Of a stretch of 64,000 nt of DNA, positions 34,672 to 43,849 are shown piece after piece (positions within the stretch are counted from its first letter, which is position 1; each line of letters starts with the position of its first letter). Location of the stretch: contig JAQUPQ010000002.1 of assembly GCA_028716525.1 (NCBI GenBank), positions 1 through 64,000 of the forward strand. The letters are read 5' to 3'. A program made the translations under genes and the position numbers. The notes below the pieces were generated by a model, which saw only the letters and a program-made list of their open reading frames with translations, made no database searches and had not been told where the DNA came from. Source of the DNA: Terriglobia bacterium. Lineage in GTDB: Bacteria; Acidobacteriota; Terriglobia; JAIQFV01.

Positions 34672-34681
34672 CGCCAAAGCC

Positions 34682-35665
34682 TCACAGGTGGTTTTTGAGG
34701 TGCTGAGCTATCGCTTTACCATGAAATCGCCCATTTTCGATAAAGATCTCATTGTTCTTGAGGCCCGCCACAACCGATCCGGCCATGTAGATTCCCGGAA
34801 CGTTGGTTTCAAAGGTCTCGGGATGCATCTTGGGTTTCCAATCCTCAGGATCCAAATCAATTCCCAAGGTTTGAAGAAAGGTTCTGTCGGGATGGTATCC
34901 TGTCAGAGCAAACACAAAATCGTTTTTGAGGCGAGCACGGCCCCGGGAGTCTTCGATGAGAATGGAGTCCGGGGCAATCTCGAGCACTCGAGTGTTGAAA
35001 TGAGCCGCGATTTCATTGTTCCTAATTCGATTTTCAATATCGGGCTTGATCCAATATTTTATGGAACCGCCGAGTTCCGATCCGCGGTAGATCAACGTGA
35101 CGCGTGCTCCTGAGCGATATAGCTCCAGAGCCGCCTCGATGGCGGAGTTTTTTCCGCCGATGACGGCCACGTCCTGGTTGAAGTAGGGATGGGCTTCCAT
35201 GTAGTAGTGCGAAACCTTGGGAAGATCTTCGCCCGCAATTTCGAGCACGTTGGGGTTGTCGTAATATCCCGTGGCCACCACAATCTTTCTCGCGGCATAG
35301 GAGGCCTCTTGACCCAACCGGTTGCCGGCTTTTATGACAAACTTCCCGTCGCTCCCCTCAATCCCCAGGACCCGTTCGTATTGATGAATATTCAAGGCAT
35401 AGGTTTCAGCTACTCGGCGATAATATTTCAGTCCTTCCAAACGTGAGGGTTTTTCACGCGCGCACACCAGGGGAAGATCTCCGATTTCGAGCAGTTCCGG
35501 CGTGGTAAAAAAGACCATGTTGACGGGATAATGAGCCAGAGAATTGACCAGGCATCCTTTGTCGAATACCAGGCACGAGAGGTTTCGACGTTCACATTCG
35601 ATGGCACACGCCAAGCCGGCCGGTCCGGCGCCTACGATGCCCACATCAAAGTGTGTTTCAGCCAT
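34682..35665 (-). CDS. ypdA: YpdA-family bacillithiol disulfide reductase
   Basis: FAD- and NADPH-dependent reductase assigned to reduction of bacillithiol disulfide. The 327-residue protein has GIVGAGPAGLACAIE at residue 9 (FAD), VAVIGGKNSAIEAALELYRSG near residue 170 (NADPH), KIVVATGYYDNPN and the closing GIYMAGSVVAGLKNNEIF. There is no CxxC pair as in thioredoxin reductase, which agrees with YpdA. Its presence alongside bshA, bshB and bshC makes bacillithiol use by this organism convincing. Leads a three-gene operon with yqeY and the cyclase. Confidence 0.9.
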   Translation of the reverse strand: MAETHFDVGIVGAGPAGLACAIECERRNLSCLVFDKGCLVNSLAHYPVNMVFFTTPELLEIGDLPLVCAREKPSRLEGLKYYRRVAETYALNIHQYERVLGIEGSDGKFVIKAGNRLGQEASYAARKIVVATGYYDNPNVLEIAGEDLPKVSHYYMEAHPYFNQDVAVIGGKNSAIEAALELYRSGARVTLIYRGSELGGSIKYWIKPDIENRIRNNEIAAHFNTRVLEIAPDSILIEDSRGRARLKNDFVFALTGYHPDRTFLQTLGIDLDPEDWKPKMHPETFETNVPGIYMAGSVVAGLKNNEIFIENGRFHGKAIAQHLKNHL

Positions 35666-35725
35666 AAATTCTACAATTTCTCATTCTAACTTTGCCCTTG
35701 GGGCTTGTAAACGGCTTTGTGGGGC

Positions 35726-35754
35726 TTGGTTTAAAAGGCAGAAGCCGGTACAAT
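35726..35754 (+). promoter_or_regulatory. Sigma-70-type promoter candidate for the glycosyltransferase gene
   Basis: TTGGTT, a 17-base spacer and TACAAT. It would leave a leader of about 150 bases before the glycosyltransferase start. Confidence 0.4.
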
Positions 35755-35912
35755 TCGGCAGCAAACCTGTCCGGTGGGTGTGAAGCTGTAAAGCGGCGTC
35801 TGATCGAGCATGCGAATGGGAAATCAAAAGGTCTCGAGCCGCGGCGCAATTAATGCATCATTGCTTCGGGTTCCACAAAGAGGGGTTCCACCAAACTCAG
35901 AATTGAGCTTTC

Positions 35913-37091
35913 ATGCGTGTGATTCTCATTGCGGCGGACTGGAATAACACGGGGCCGGTGGAAAGGCAGGCGATCACCTTGGCGGAGGGGTTGGCGCGTT
36001 TTGAAGTAAAGTCGTTGATCATCAGCAGCCAGCTCCGCGAGAGAAAGCTCAATCCCGAATTGCCTGTGGTGATCAGAAATTTTCCTGTGCACGAGAAGAC
36101 GGCCGCCTACGAAATCTACCGCCTTCCGGTGCGTTTGATGATGACGCGCAAACGCCTCCTGTTTTTTTACCTCCGCGTCTTCTGGATTCTGTTCAAACGG
36201 CTCTGGGGGTTTGATGTCATCCAGGGAATCCAACTTCATACCAATGGGGGCTTGGCCGCAAAACTGGCCAGGATTTTCGGCAAGAAGTGTGTCATCAAGG
36301 TGGTGAGCGGTGGATTTTCTGGAGACTTGGCTCTTTTCTCCGGAATGCCCATGTCGTCCCGGTTGAATCAATGGGTGCGGACGGCCAATGCGTTTGTAAC
36401 GTTAAACGACGATGTGACGCGCGATTTGGTGCGCGCCGGTTTGCCCAAGATCCGCATGCGAAAGATCATTGACGGAGTCGACACCGGGCATTTTCGACCG
36501 TTGGGGTCTCATGAAGCCAAACGCAAATCGCGCCGCTCGTTGGGATTGGGCGACAAGCGTTTGGTGATTTTCATCGGGCGCCTCATCGAGGAAAACAACC
36601 TGGATGCCCTGATGCTGGCATGGCAAAAAGTTGCGGCCCACATTTCCGACGCCCGACTGATCATCATGGGGGACGGCGTTTTGCGTCAACCGCTGGAATC
36701 CTACGTCCATCAGCTGGGAGTCGACCGGGCTCTGAAGTTCATGGGAATGCCGGACGACACGGCGCCTTATTTTCAATCGGCCGATGTGTTTGTGTATCCG
36801 GCCCGTTCCATCGCTGTGGCCACTTCTGTTTTGGAAGCCATGAGCTGCGGGATACCTGTGGTTACGTCTCGCATTGCGGGAACCGCCGACATCATGGTGG
36901 AGAACGAAACAGGAATTCTTTGCGAGCCGGGCGATGTTCGAGGCCTGGCGACGGCCCTGGTGTATCTGCTCGAGAACGAACACGACGCGGAGAGCATGGG
37001 TCGCGCGGCCCGCCTGCGCATCGAGAAGAATTTTTCCATTGAGGCTTACGCGCGACGGTACCTCGGTCTGTATCAGAAGCTCATCGCCTGA
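35913..37091 (+). CDS. Family 4 (GT-B) glycosyltransferase
   Basis: A 392-residue retaining glycosyltransferase. The donor half carries GDKRLVIFIGRLIEENNLD near residue 210, RLIIMGDGVLR, and the EX7E-type SIAVATSVLEAMSCGIPVVTS near residue 305; the acceptor half begins MRVILIAADWNNTGPVERQA. Probably acts on a lipid- or protein-linked glycan at the inner face of the membrane. It precedes an asparagine-synthase-like amidotransferase by 18 bases, a pairing common in exopolysaccharide and exosortase-type glycan clusters, though no such cluster is visible. Confidence 0.88.
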   Translation: MRVILIAADWNNTGPVERQAITLAEGLARFEVKSLIISSQLRERKLNPELPVVIRNFPVHEKTAAYEIYRLPVRLMMTRKRLLFFYLRVFWILFKRLWGFDVIQGIQLHTNGGLAAKLARIFGKKCVIKVVSGGFSGDLALFSGMPMSSRLNQWVRTANAFVTLNDDVTRDLVRAGLPKIRMRKIIDGVDTGHFRPLGSHEAKRKSRRSLGLGDKRLVIFIGRLIEENNLDALMLAWQKVAAHISDARLIIMGDGVLRQPLESYVHQLGVDRALKFMGMPDDTAPYFQSADVFVYPARSIAVATSVLEAMSCGIPVVTSRIAGTADIMVENETGILCEPGDVRGLATALVYLLENEHDAESMGRAARLRIEKNFSIEAYARRYLGLYQKLIA

Positions 37092-37109
37092 GGAAACACC
37101 CATTCATTC

Positions 37110-39074
37110 ATGTGCGGCATTTGCGGAAAACTGAATTTTGATCCGCAGCGACGGATCGATGAGGATCTGTTGATCCGGATGCGGGATACTTTGTACCACC
37201 GCGGGCCGGATGACGGTGGTATTTACATCGATGGATCCATGGGCCTCGGTGTCCGACGCCTGGCCATCATAGACCTTTCTTCGCACGGACATCAGCCCCT
37301 CTCCAATGAAGACGAAACCCTGTGGATAGCCTTCAACGGGGAGATTTATAACTTCCAGGAAATTCGGAAAGATCTCCTTCAACAAGGGCACCAATTCCGC
37401 TCACACACCGACACTGAAACCGTCGTTCATCTCTATGAACGGCATGGGCCTGATTGTCTTCAATACCTGCGTGGCATGTTCGCCTTTGCCATTTGGGACA
37501 AACGAAGGCGTCGCCTGTTTCTGGCGCGCGATCGAGTTGGAAAGAAACCCTTGTTTTATCGCGCCGACTCAAGCAGTTTTTGGTTCGGCTCGGAAATCAA
37601 AGCCATCCTTGAAGATCCCGAAGTGCCGCGGAGTCCGGATTACACCGCGATCCACCACTACCTGGCTTTCCAATCTGTCCCTGCACCGTGGTCGGCATTT
37701 GAAGGAATCCGCAAGCTTCCGCCGGGACACTTCATGGTGGTGGAAAACGGACGGGTCACGACGGAGCGATATTGGAATCTACGGTTCTCGCCGAAGCGTA
37801 CCGTGCGGACCCGCCGGGATGAGGAGGACTTGACAGAAGAAGCACGCTCCACCGTAGAGGAAGCCACCCGGCTTCGAATGATCAGTGATGTGCCTTTGGG
37901 GGCTTTTTTGAGTGGCGGGGTTGATTCCAGCGCGGTAGTCGCGCTGATGGCCCGGTCTTCATCCCGTCCCATCAGGACTTTTTCCATTGGGTTCGATCAG
38001 GCCGGTTACAACGAAACACATTTTGCACGCCTTGTGGCGGAGCGATATCACACGGACCATCAGGAATTTATTGTTCATCCCAACGCGCGGGAAGTCATTC
38101 CCCAGCTGGTGTGGCATTACAACGAGCCGTTCGCCGATTCGTCGGCCATTCCGACGTTCTACGTTTCCAAGCTGGCGCGGCAGCATGTGACCGTGGCTCT
38201 CAATGGTGACGGCGGCGATGAAACCTTCGGAGGTTACGATCGTTACTATGCCTTGTCTCTGGCGCGAAAATTCCGATGGTTGGGGAAAGTTGTTTCTCCC
38301 GCGGTCGTTCGAGTTCTGGAATCCTGGATAACGAAGTCCGGTGACCCGCGAAGCGTTTCGTGGCGAGGCCGGCGCTTTTTGCGGGGTCTTGGAAACTCCT
38401 TCGAGGAGCAATATTTCGACTGGATTTCCTATTTTTCGAATGCGTCAAAGCAAAGCGCCTATACCCCTGAGTTTGCTCGCCAACAGTCCAGCCAGGATTC
38501 ATTGTCGCTTCTGAAAGATGTTTTTGACTCGGCAGACGCCGCGGACTTGGTGGATCGCGCCATGCAAGTGGATGCCCTGTCGTACCTGCCGGATACTCTT
38601 CTGACCAAGGTGGACATTGCCTCCATGGCCAACTCCTTGGAGGCGCGCTCGCCGCTGCTTGATCACAAAGTCATGGAATTGGCAGCCTCCTTGCCGGTCG
38701 CCTTGAAACTTCACGGGCGTGTCCAAAAGTATTTGTTCAAAAAAGCCATGGAGCCGCTCTTGCCTCCTGAAATTCTCCAACGCAGCAAAATGGGATTCGG
38801 GGTCCCGCTGGCTGATTGGTTGCGGGGCGAACTCGCCGGCTGGGCTCAAGAGTTGTTATTGGGAGAGAAATTCCGCAGCCGCGGCATCTTTCGCGCTGAT
38901 TTTGCGGATAAGATTTTGAGAGAACACTTATCGGGCCGTTGGAACTGGCAATATCACATTTGGTCGCTGGTCATGTTGGAACTGTGGTTCCAGATGTTCA
39001 TCGATAGGCCGCCATCGAGGCAGGCCTCGGAATTTGTTGAGCGCAACGTGGCGTTGGCTTCGGCGATGAAGTAA
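37110..39074 (+). CDS. asnB: Asparagine synthase-like glutamine amidotransferase
   Basis: A 654-residue two-domain enzyme. The N-terminal class II glutaminase starts MCGICGKLNF with nucleophile Cys2 and has LYHRGPDDGG, RRLAIIDLS and FNGEIYNFQEIR. The synthetase domain has the PP-loop LSGGVDSSAVVAL near residue 268, FSIGF, and GDGGDETFGGYDRY near 370. The type that pairs with glycosyltransferases may amidate a glycan rather than aspartate, so 'asnB' describes the family. Slightly longer than E. coli AsnB. Close to the upstream GT4 gene. Confidence 0.9.
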   Translation: MCGICGKLNFDPQRRIDEDLLIRMRDTLYHRGPDDGGIYIDGSMGLGVRRLAIIDLSSHGHQPLSNEDETLWIAFNGEIYNFQEIRKDLLQQGHQFRSHTDTETVVHLYERHGPDCLQYLRGMFAFAIWDKRRRRLFLARDRVGKKPLFYRADSSSFWFGSEIKAILEDPEVPRSPDYTAIHHYLAFQSVPAPWSAFEGIRKLPPGHFMVVENGRVTTERYWNLRFSPKRTVRTRRDEEDLTEEARSTVEEATRLRMISDVPLGAFLSGGVDSSAVVALMARSSSRPIRTFSIGFDQAGYNETHFARLVAERYHTDHQEFIVHPNAREVIPQLVWHYNEPFADSSAIPTFYVSKLARQHVTVALNGDGGDETFGGYDRYYALSLARKFRWLGKVVSPAVVRVLESWITKSGDPRSVSWRGRRFLRGLGNSFEEQYFDWISYFSNASKQSAYTPEFARQQSSQDSLSLLKDVFDSADAADLVDRAMQVDALSYLPDTLLTKVDIASMANSLEARSPLLDHKVMELAASLPVALKLHGRVQKYLFKKAMEPLLPPEILQRSKMGFGVPLADWLRGELAGWAQELLLGEKFRSRGIFRADFADKILREHLSGRWNWQYHIWSLVMLELWFQMFIDRPPSRQASEFVERNVALASAMK

Positions 39075-39105
39075 TTTGCTTTGAAAACCCTCATCAGGAG
39101 GCGCG

Positions 39106-39597
39106 ATGGAAAGGGGATTGGGGAGGCGCACTCTGGCCCTGTGCCGGGTAATTCTCGGAATCATCTTTCTTCTCTTTGGTGAATACAAAGTCGTCACACC
39201 ACAGTTCGCGCACGGTGGGATGCAGGGGTGGGTTCAAGGATTTATCGATCACTCCGCTTATCCGTTCTTCAAGCCAGTTCTTCAGAATTTTGTCATGCCG
39301 CATGCGGTCATTCTCGGATACTTCGTCGGCGTGGCGGAGTTGATGCTGGGATTTTCGTTGGTCCTCGGAATGTTCGTCGGACTCTCCTCTATCTTTGGAT
39401 TCATTTACATGGGTTTGTTGGCGTTGTCGACGGGCTATCAAGCAGACTGGCCGTTGTGGCGCTATTTTGGCGCTAATCTTGAGCATTTTTGCCCGGCTTT
39501 GCTTTTCATTATTTTCCGCGCGACTCACGCCGGACGGACATGGGGGATCGATTCCTTCCTGGCGCGACGTTATTCCTCGAAGAAATTTCTCTTTTAA
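39106..39597 (+). CDS. DoxX-family membrane protein
   Basis: A 163-residue inner-membrane protein with four hydrophobic segments; the DoxX hallmark RVILGIIFLLFGEYKV is near the N-terminus and LGYFVGVAELMLGFSLVLG near residue 65. Members are linked to redox or thiosulfate oxidation in some species, but most are uncharacterised. The ATG is preceded by AGGAGGCGCG. It converges on the UDG gene with only 6 bases between the stops. Confidence 0.85.
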   Translation: MERGLGRRTLALCRVILGIIFLLFGEYKVVTPQFAHGGMQGWVQGFIDHSAYPFFKPVLQNFVMPHAVILGYFVGVAELMLGFSLVLGMFVGLSSIFGFIYMGLLALSTGYQADWPLWRYFGANLEHFCPALLFIIFRATHAGRTWGIDSFLARRYSSKKFLF

Positions 39598-39603
39598 TTC
39601 AGA

Positions 39604-40341
39604 TTACCCTTCAATCAATCTCTTCGCCCGGGCGAAAATCCGGTTAAACATCGGTTCGGTCAATTTTCCCGTAAAGGTGTTCTGTTGGCTGGGATGAAAA
39701 GAAGCAATAAGAGTGAGGGCCCGATCCAACCGGACTTCGGCGCCATGAAAGAACTTAGGGTGGGGTTTCAGCGCCCGGCCCGCAATTTCGCCGAAAGCCT
39801 TGAGAAAGGTGTCGAAGGCCACCTTGCCCAGCGCCACAACAACGCGTGGATTGCTACTGCTTCCATCGAATTCGAGGATTTTCATCTCCTGAATGAGGTA
39901 AGGGCGGCAATTGGACAGCTCCTTTGGGAGCAGCTTGTTCAATGGCGGCGCGCAGCGAGCCGAGGCCGTGATGTAACAATCAATGAGTTTCAATCCGTCA
40001 AAACGCGAAATTGAACTGGATTGATTGGCGAAACCGGCGCGAGACAGGGCGTGGTAAAGCCAGTCGCCGCTGCGATCTCCGGTAAACATGCGCCCGGTTC
40101 GGTTTCCCCCATGCGCCGCAGGCGCCAAACCGACAATCAATAACCGCGCCTCCGCATCGCCAAAACTCGGGACTGGTTTTCCCCAATAGTCTTCATCGGC
40201 AAAACGGGCCACCTTAACTCGCGCCACTTTCTCTCGCCATCGAACCAACCGTGGACACAAGCGGCATCGAATGATTTTGTGCTGGAGAATTTGGAGCTGC
40301 TCCAGCGGGGGCCGCTGAGTTTCTTCAATCCGACGCTTCAT
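39604..40341 (-). CDS. Uracil-DNA glycosylase, family 5 (UDGb-like)
   Basis: Removes uracil, and in family 5 also some deaminated purines, from DNA. The 245-residue product has iron-sulfur cysteines starting IIRCRLCPRLV, the active-site strand IVGLAPAAHGGNRTGRMFTGD characteristic of family 5 (no Asp or Asn in the usual water-activating position of motif A) and the late SFHPSQQN motif. The start is placed at MKRRIEETQRPP because the longer frame would run through the receiver gene upstream; the two still overlap by 17 bases. Confidence 0.87.
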   Translation of the reverse strand: MKRRIEETQRPPLEQLQILQHKIIRCRLCPRLVRWREKVARVKVARFADEDYWGKPVPSFGDAEARLLIVGLAPAAHGGNRTGRMFTGDRSGDWLYHALSRAGFANQSSSISRFDGLKLIDCYITASARCAPPLNKLLPKELSNCRPYLIQEMKILEFDGSSSNPRVVVALGKVAFDTFLKAFGEIAGRALKPHPKFFHGAEVRLDRALTLIASFHPSQQNTFTGKLTEPMFNRIFARAKRLIEG

Positions 40342-40735
40342 GGGTTTCCTTGAGTTTGTCCCAAATGCTTCCTTGAAGTATAGCGCCGAGATTCTTGGCA
40401 AAGAATGATCGGGGTACAACCGCATCGGCGCCGGCGTGCCTGGCGGCTGTTGCCAGCTCTTCCTGAACATGGGAAAGAAAACCCAGGATTCTCGCATTCG
40501 AGAGGCTCTTGGCCTTCGAAATGATTCTGGCCGCGTTCTGAGAATCAAAATTCAAGTCGACAATCACCGATCCCACGTTGCCGGCTTTCAGCTCCGAATA
40601 AAGGGACTGCTCTGAAGAAACCAGCTGAAGCGGAATGCCCAACTGTTTAGCCGCGTCCTCAATCCGGGTCGCAAAAAACAAATCACCCACTAATGCGATG
40701 GTCCTGTTCATTGTTGTTGAAGTAGTTTCATTCAT
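40325..40735 (-). CDS. Receiver-like (CheY-fold) single-domain protein
   Basis: A 136-residue protein with the alternating strand-helix pattern of a response-regulator receiver. The phospho-acceptor strand reads SVIVDLNFDSQ, but the first acidic pair is reduced to LVGDLFF and the conserved Lys-Pro is replaced by VVPRSFF, so phosphorylation is doubtful. It shares an ATGA start-stop overlap with the alcohol dehydrogenase upstream and overlaps the UDG gene downstream. A role linking them is inferred only from translation coupling. Alternatively it is a pseudo-receiver. Confidence 0.7.
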   Translation of the reverse strand: MNETTSTTMNRTIALVGDLFFATRIEDAAKQLGIPLQLVSSEQSLYSELKAGNVGSVIVDLNFDSQNAARIISKAKSLSNARILGFLSHVQEELATAARHAGADAVVPRSFFAKNLGAILQGSIWDKLKETHEASD

Positions 40736-41739
40736 GCCGCATTGATCCTGAGGACCCCGGCGCCGCGAATCTCACTGTGTTTGAGTTTTGTGAGGGCGGT
40801 GTTGATTTCGGGGAGAATAAATTCTTCCACTTCGGTTTTGAGGGGAACCTCGTCTGCGAGCCGCAGTAATTCAATGGCATCCTGCCTGGTGGCGTTAGCG
40901 ACGCTGCGAATCGACCGTTCATGGTACAGCAGGCTGGCGTAATCGATCTCCGGGAGTGGGGTCATATAAATTCCAGCCAGTGCCACCGTGCCGCCCTTGT
41001 CGAGAATTCGAAGGGCATCCAGAACCAAGGGACCTGCGGGCGCAAAAATAATGGCGCTCTGGATCTTATGGGGCGGCGAATCCTGTGAGCCTCCCGTCCA
41101 TGATGCACCGAGCGATCGGGCCAGGTCGCGGTGTTTTTTACTCCGTGTGAAAACGTAGACGTCGCAATTCCAGTAGCGGGCAATCTGGATGGCCAAATGC
41201 GCTGAGGCTCCAAAGCCAAACAACCCCAGGCGCTCTCCCTTTCGAATGCCGCACAAGCGCAAGGCCCGGTAGCCGATGACTCCGGCGCAAAGTAGCGGCG
41301 CCGCCTCTACGTCTGAGAAGGAGCGGGGTAGGGCGTAAGCGAAGGCATCGTTGATTTTTGTGAATTCGGCAAAGCCGCCGTCGGCGTGAAGCCCTGTGAA
41401 TTGGGCGGACTCGCAAAGATTCTCTTGTTGAGTTACACAAAACCGACAATGCCCGCACGATTCACGAAGCCAGGGGATACCGACTCGATCGCCTTCATGA
41501 AAGCGTTTGGCGGCCGGACCACAGGCCGCAACCCGGCCCACAATCTGGTGACCGGGTACGAGTGGCAGGCGAGGCAACTGAAGCTCTCCTTCCACGGTGT
41601 GCAGGTCGGTGTGGCAGATTCCACAGGTGCTGACACGAATCAGAATCTCGCGGTCTTGGAGGCCGGGTTGTGGAAGCTCGCGCAGAGCCAGCGGGTTTTG
41701 TTCAACGGGTTTGGGATTTTCCAGTAGTGCGACCAGCAT
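40732..41739 (-). CDS. Zinc-dependent medium-chain alcohol dehydrogenase
   Basis: A 335-residue MDR-family dehydrogenase. Catalytic zinc ligands lie in STCGICHTDLH (near residue 37) and GHQIVGRV (near 60); the structural zinc is held by four cysteines in CGHCRFCVTQQENLC (near 95). The cofactor fold has RLGLFGFGASAHLAIQIA near 165. It resembles AdhA/AdhP-type enzymes oxidising primary alcohols or formaldehyde. Start at the ATG giving MLVALLENPKP, not the upstream in-frame codon. First gene of an operon with the receiver-like protein and UDG. Confidence 0.88.
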   Translation of the reverse strand: MLVALLENPKPVEQNPLALRELPQPGLQDREILIRVSTCGICHTDLHTVEGELQLPRLPLVPGHQIVGRVAACGPAAKRFHEGDRVGIPWLRESCGHCRFCVTQQENLCESAQFTGLHADGGFAEFTKINDAFAYALPRSFSDVEAAPLLCAGVIGYRALRLCGIRKGERLGLFGFGASAHLAIQIARYWNCDVYVFTRSKKHRDLARSLGASWTGGSQDSPPHKIQSAIIFAPAGPLVLDALRILDKGGTVALAGIYMTPLPEIDYASLLYHERSIRSVANATRQDAIELLRLADEVPLKTEVEEFILPEINTALTKLKHSEIRGAGVLRINAA

Positions 41740-41775
41740 AATTCTGACACTTCGCAACTTGCCGAAAGCTGCAAT

Positions 41776-42564
41776 TCATTTTGGCGCATCGCGAAACGGC
41801 GCCAGCACTTCCATCATCTGAACGTGAATCTTTCCGTTACTCGCCAGGGTTTCGGTCCCAAAAGGATCAAAACTCTGTCCACCGAAATCGGAGATCTTTC
41901 CGCCCGCCTCGGAGACGATGAGACTGCCCGCGGCCGTATCCCAGGCGTGCAATCGAAATTCCCAGTGCGCATCAAATCGTCCGCAGGCGACGTAGCAAAG
42001 ATCCAGGGCCGCGCTGCCGAGCCGCCGCACTCCTTGCGATCGCAGCGTGAAAGCGCCGAACAATTCGACGTTTTTGAGCGCCTGTTGGCGTTTCTGAACC
42101 GGAAAGCCGGTTACAAGCAAAGCACGGCCTAAATCACTCACCTCCGAAACGTGAATGGGTTTTCCGTTCAGATAGGCACCGCCGTTCTTCTCGGCGTAGA
42201 AAAGCTCGGGGCGGACCGGATCGTACACGACGCCGACGATGATTTCTTTCCGGCATTCCAGGGCGATGGAAACGGAAAACAGCGGAAGATCGTGCGCATA
42301 GTTGGTTGTCCCGTCCAAAGGATCGACGATCCAACGATACTCCGAACGGGCCTTTCGCGCGCCGGTCTCTTCGGCCACCACTCCGTGATTAGGGAACTGC
42401 CCGAGCAATTTTTCGATGATGACCTGTTCGGAAGCCCGGTCCATCGCCGTGACCAGGTCTACCTCGGCCTTGAATTGAATTTCCTTGGGCTTTTCATACG
42501 AACGCATGAGGACGTCGCCGGCGGATTTGGCCGCGTCGATGGCTGCGTCGAGAAATGTCATCAT
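41776..42564 (-). CDS. suhB: Inositol monophosphatase-family protein
   Basis: A 262-residue magnesium-dependent phosphatase. The two metal-binding motifs are intact: VAEETGAR and WIVDPLDGTTNYAHDLP near residue 82, and HAWDTAAGSLIVSEAGG near 208. Family members dephosphorylate inositol phosphates or related sugar phosphates (SuhB/HisN/CysQ types). Stand-alone here; the closest relatives are SuhB-like. Confidence 0.9.
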   Translation of the reverse strand: MMTFLDAAIDAAKSAGDVLMRSYEKPKEIQFKAEVDLVTAMDRASEQVIIEKLLGQFPNHGVVAEETGARKARSEYRWIVDPLDGTTNYAHDLPLFSVSIALECRKEIIVGVVYDPVRPELFYAEKNGGAYLNGKPIHVSEVSDLGRALLVTGFPVQKRQQALKNVELFGAFTLRSQGVRRLGSAALDLCYVACGRFDAHWEFRLHAWDTAAGSLIVSEAGGKISDFGGQSFDPFGTETLASNGKIHVQMMEVLAPFRDAPK

Positions 42565-42699
42565 GAGATATCCGAACAGTTTTGAATGATTCGTGAATAC
42601 CGCAATGGAACCTCCGCCCCTGCGATTGCGTCAAAGATCTTCCAAGCTGATTATATCTGTGAATGAAAGGGGCTCGAAGAGAATTGTGGAGTGGAGCTT

Positions 42700-43686
42700 T
42701 TACTTCGGCAGTGGAAAATAGCCGCGCCGGGTTCGGACTTTGAGTTTGGGATTAATCGGGGTGAGTGAGATTTTCCGAAATTCGTCGGAGGGGGATTGCA
42801 CCGTCGAGTAATAACCGATCGTATACTGGGTGCGCAACTCATTGCTGATTTTAGAATAGATGGAATCCAATTCTCCAATCGAGCTGGGGAAGAAAGCCTT
42901 GCCGCCTGTTTCCTCGGAAAAAGTAATCAACGCGTGCTCGCCGCCGGTGGCGCGTCCGGCATCATTCTTAATCGGCACGATGACGATGGAGTAAATAATG
43001 CATTGGGCTTCATGAGCGGCTTTCAAGGCATCTTGAAACTCCATGTGGCTGGTGGTGTCGGCGCCGTCCGACACGATCACCATCACCTTTTTTTGCTTGC
43101 GTGCTTTCAGCGTATCCGAGGCCAGGTATATGGCGTCGAAGAGTGAGGTCGAGGAGCCGGGAATGATGCCCTTGACGGCATGAGAGAGGCGCCCGATGTC
43201 GTTGGTGTAGCCGGTGAGCTGATCCACGTCGTATGAAAAATCAAAGATGGCTCCCGCGTCCTGCGGCCTCAACACGGACTGGAAGAAACGCATGGCGGCT
43301 TCGGATTCAAATTTCAAATCGCGAGCCGTGCTGAGGCTGGAGTCCACCAACAGAGCAATCCGAAGGGGCAACTCCGATTCGCGGCTGAAAAACGCGACCT
43401 GTTGCTTCTGGTCGTCTTCCTTCAGTTCGAAGTCGTTCTTGGTTAAAGAAGTATCGACCCAGCCGGAAGGATTTGTAACTGTGGCGTAAATGATGGTCAG
43501 GGCAACATCCACCTTGAGGCGAAGCGGCGCCTCCTCGGGGGATTGATGATGCCCGGTCTGGGGTGGTGCGGCGGGAGCAGGCGTTTGACCGAAGTTCGTA
43601 TGATTGATGCCACAGCAGGACAATATCAAGAGAACAATCCCTGCAATTCCGATTGTTCGGAAGGCATCAATGGAACTTCGATTCAT
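42700..43686 (-). CDS. VWFA-related acidobacterial-domain protein (exported, VWA domain)
   Basis: A 328-residue protein with a signal or lipoprotein-like leader (IVLLILSC followed by Cys; a lipobox is possible) and a von Willebrand A domain. The MIDAS motif is LLVDSSLSTARD near residue 115, with VMVIVSDGADTTS near 205. The segment before it (DVALTIIYATVTNPSGWVDTSLTKNDFELKEDD, abbreviated here: LTKNDFELKEDD) is the one seen in the acidobacterium-typical TIGR03436-like group. Binding partner unknown. One of the better phylum clues in this window. Confidence 0.87.
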   Translation of the reverse strand: MNRSSIDAFRTIGIAGIVLLILSCCGINHTNFGQTPAPAAPPQTGHHQSPEEAPLRLKVDVALTIIYATVTNPSGWVDTSLTKNDFELKEDDQKQQVAFFSRESELPLRIALLVDSSLSTARDLKFESEAAMRFFQSVLRPQDAGAIFDFSYDVDQLTGYTNDIGRLSHAVKGIIPGSSTSLFDAIYLASDTLKARKQKKVMVIVSDGADTTSHMEFQDALKAAHEAQCIIYSIVIVPIKNDAGRATGGEHALITFSEETGGKAFFPSSIGELDSIYSKISNELRTQYTIGYYSTVQSPSDEFRKISLTPINPKLKVRTRRGYFPLPK

Positions 43687-43849
43687 TGCCCTATTTTCAT
43701 GCATAATGAAGCACCATTCATGAAACTGAACCGGACCGGTCGGATGGAGCGAGTGAACTCACTACGCGCGGTTGGATGCTCAATGCAGCGGGGGCGTTGG
43801 TTCTGATTGACAGCAATTTCTTACGAGGGTTTCTACGGCCTTCCCCTTT

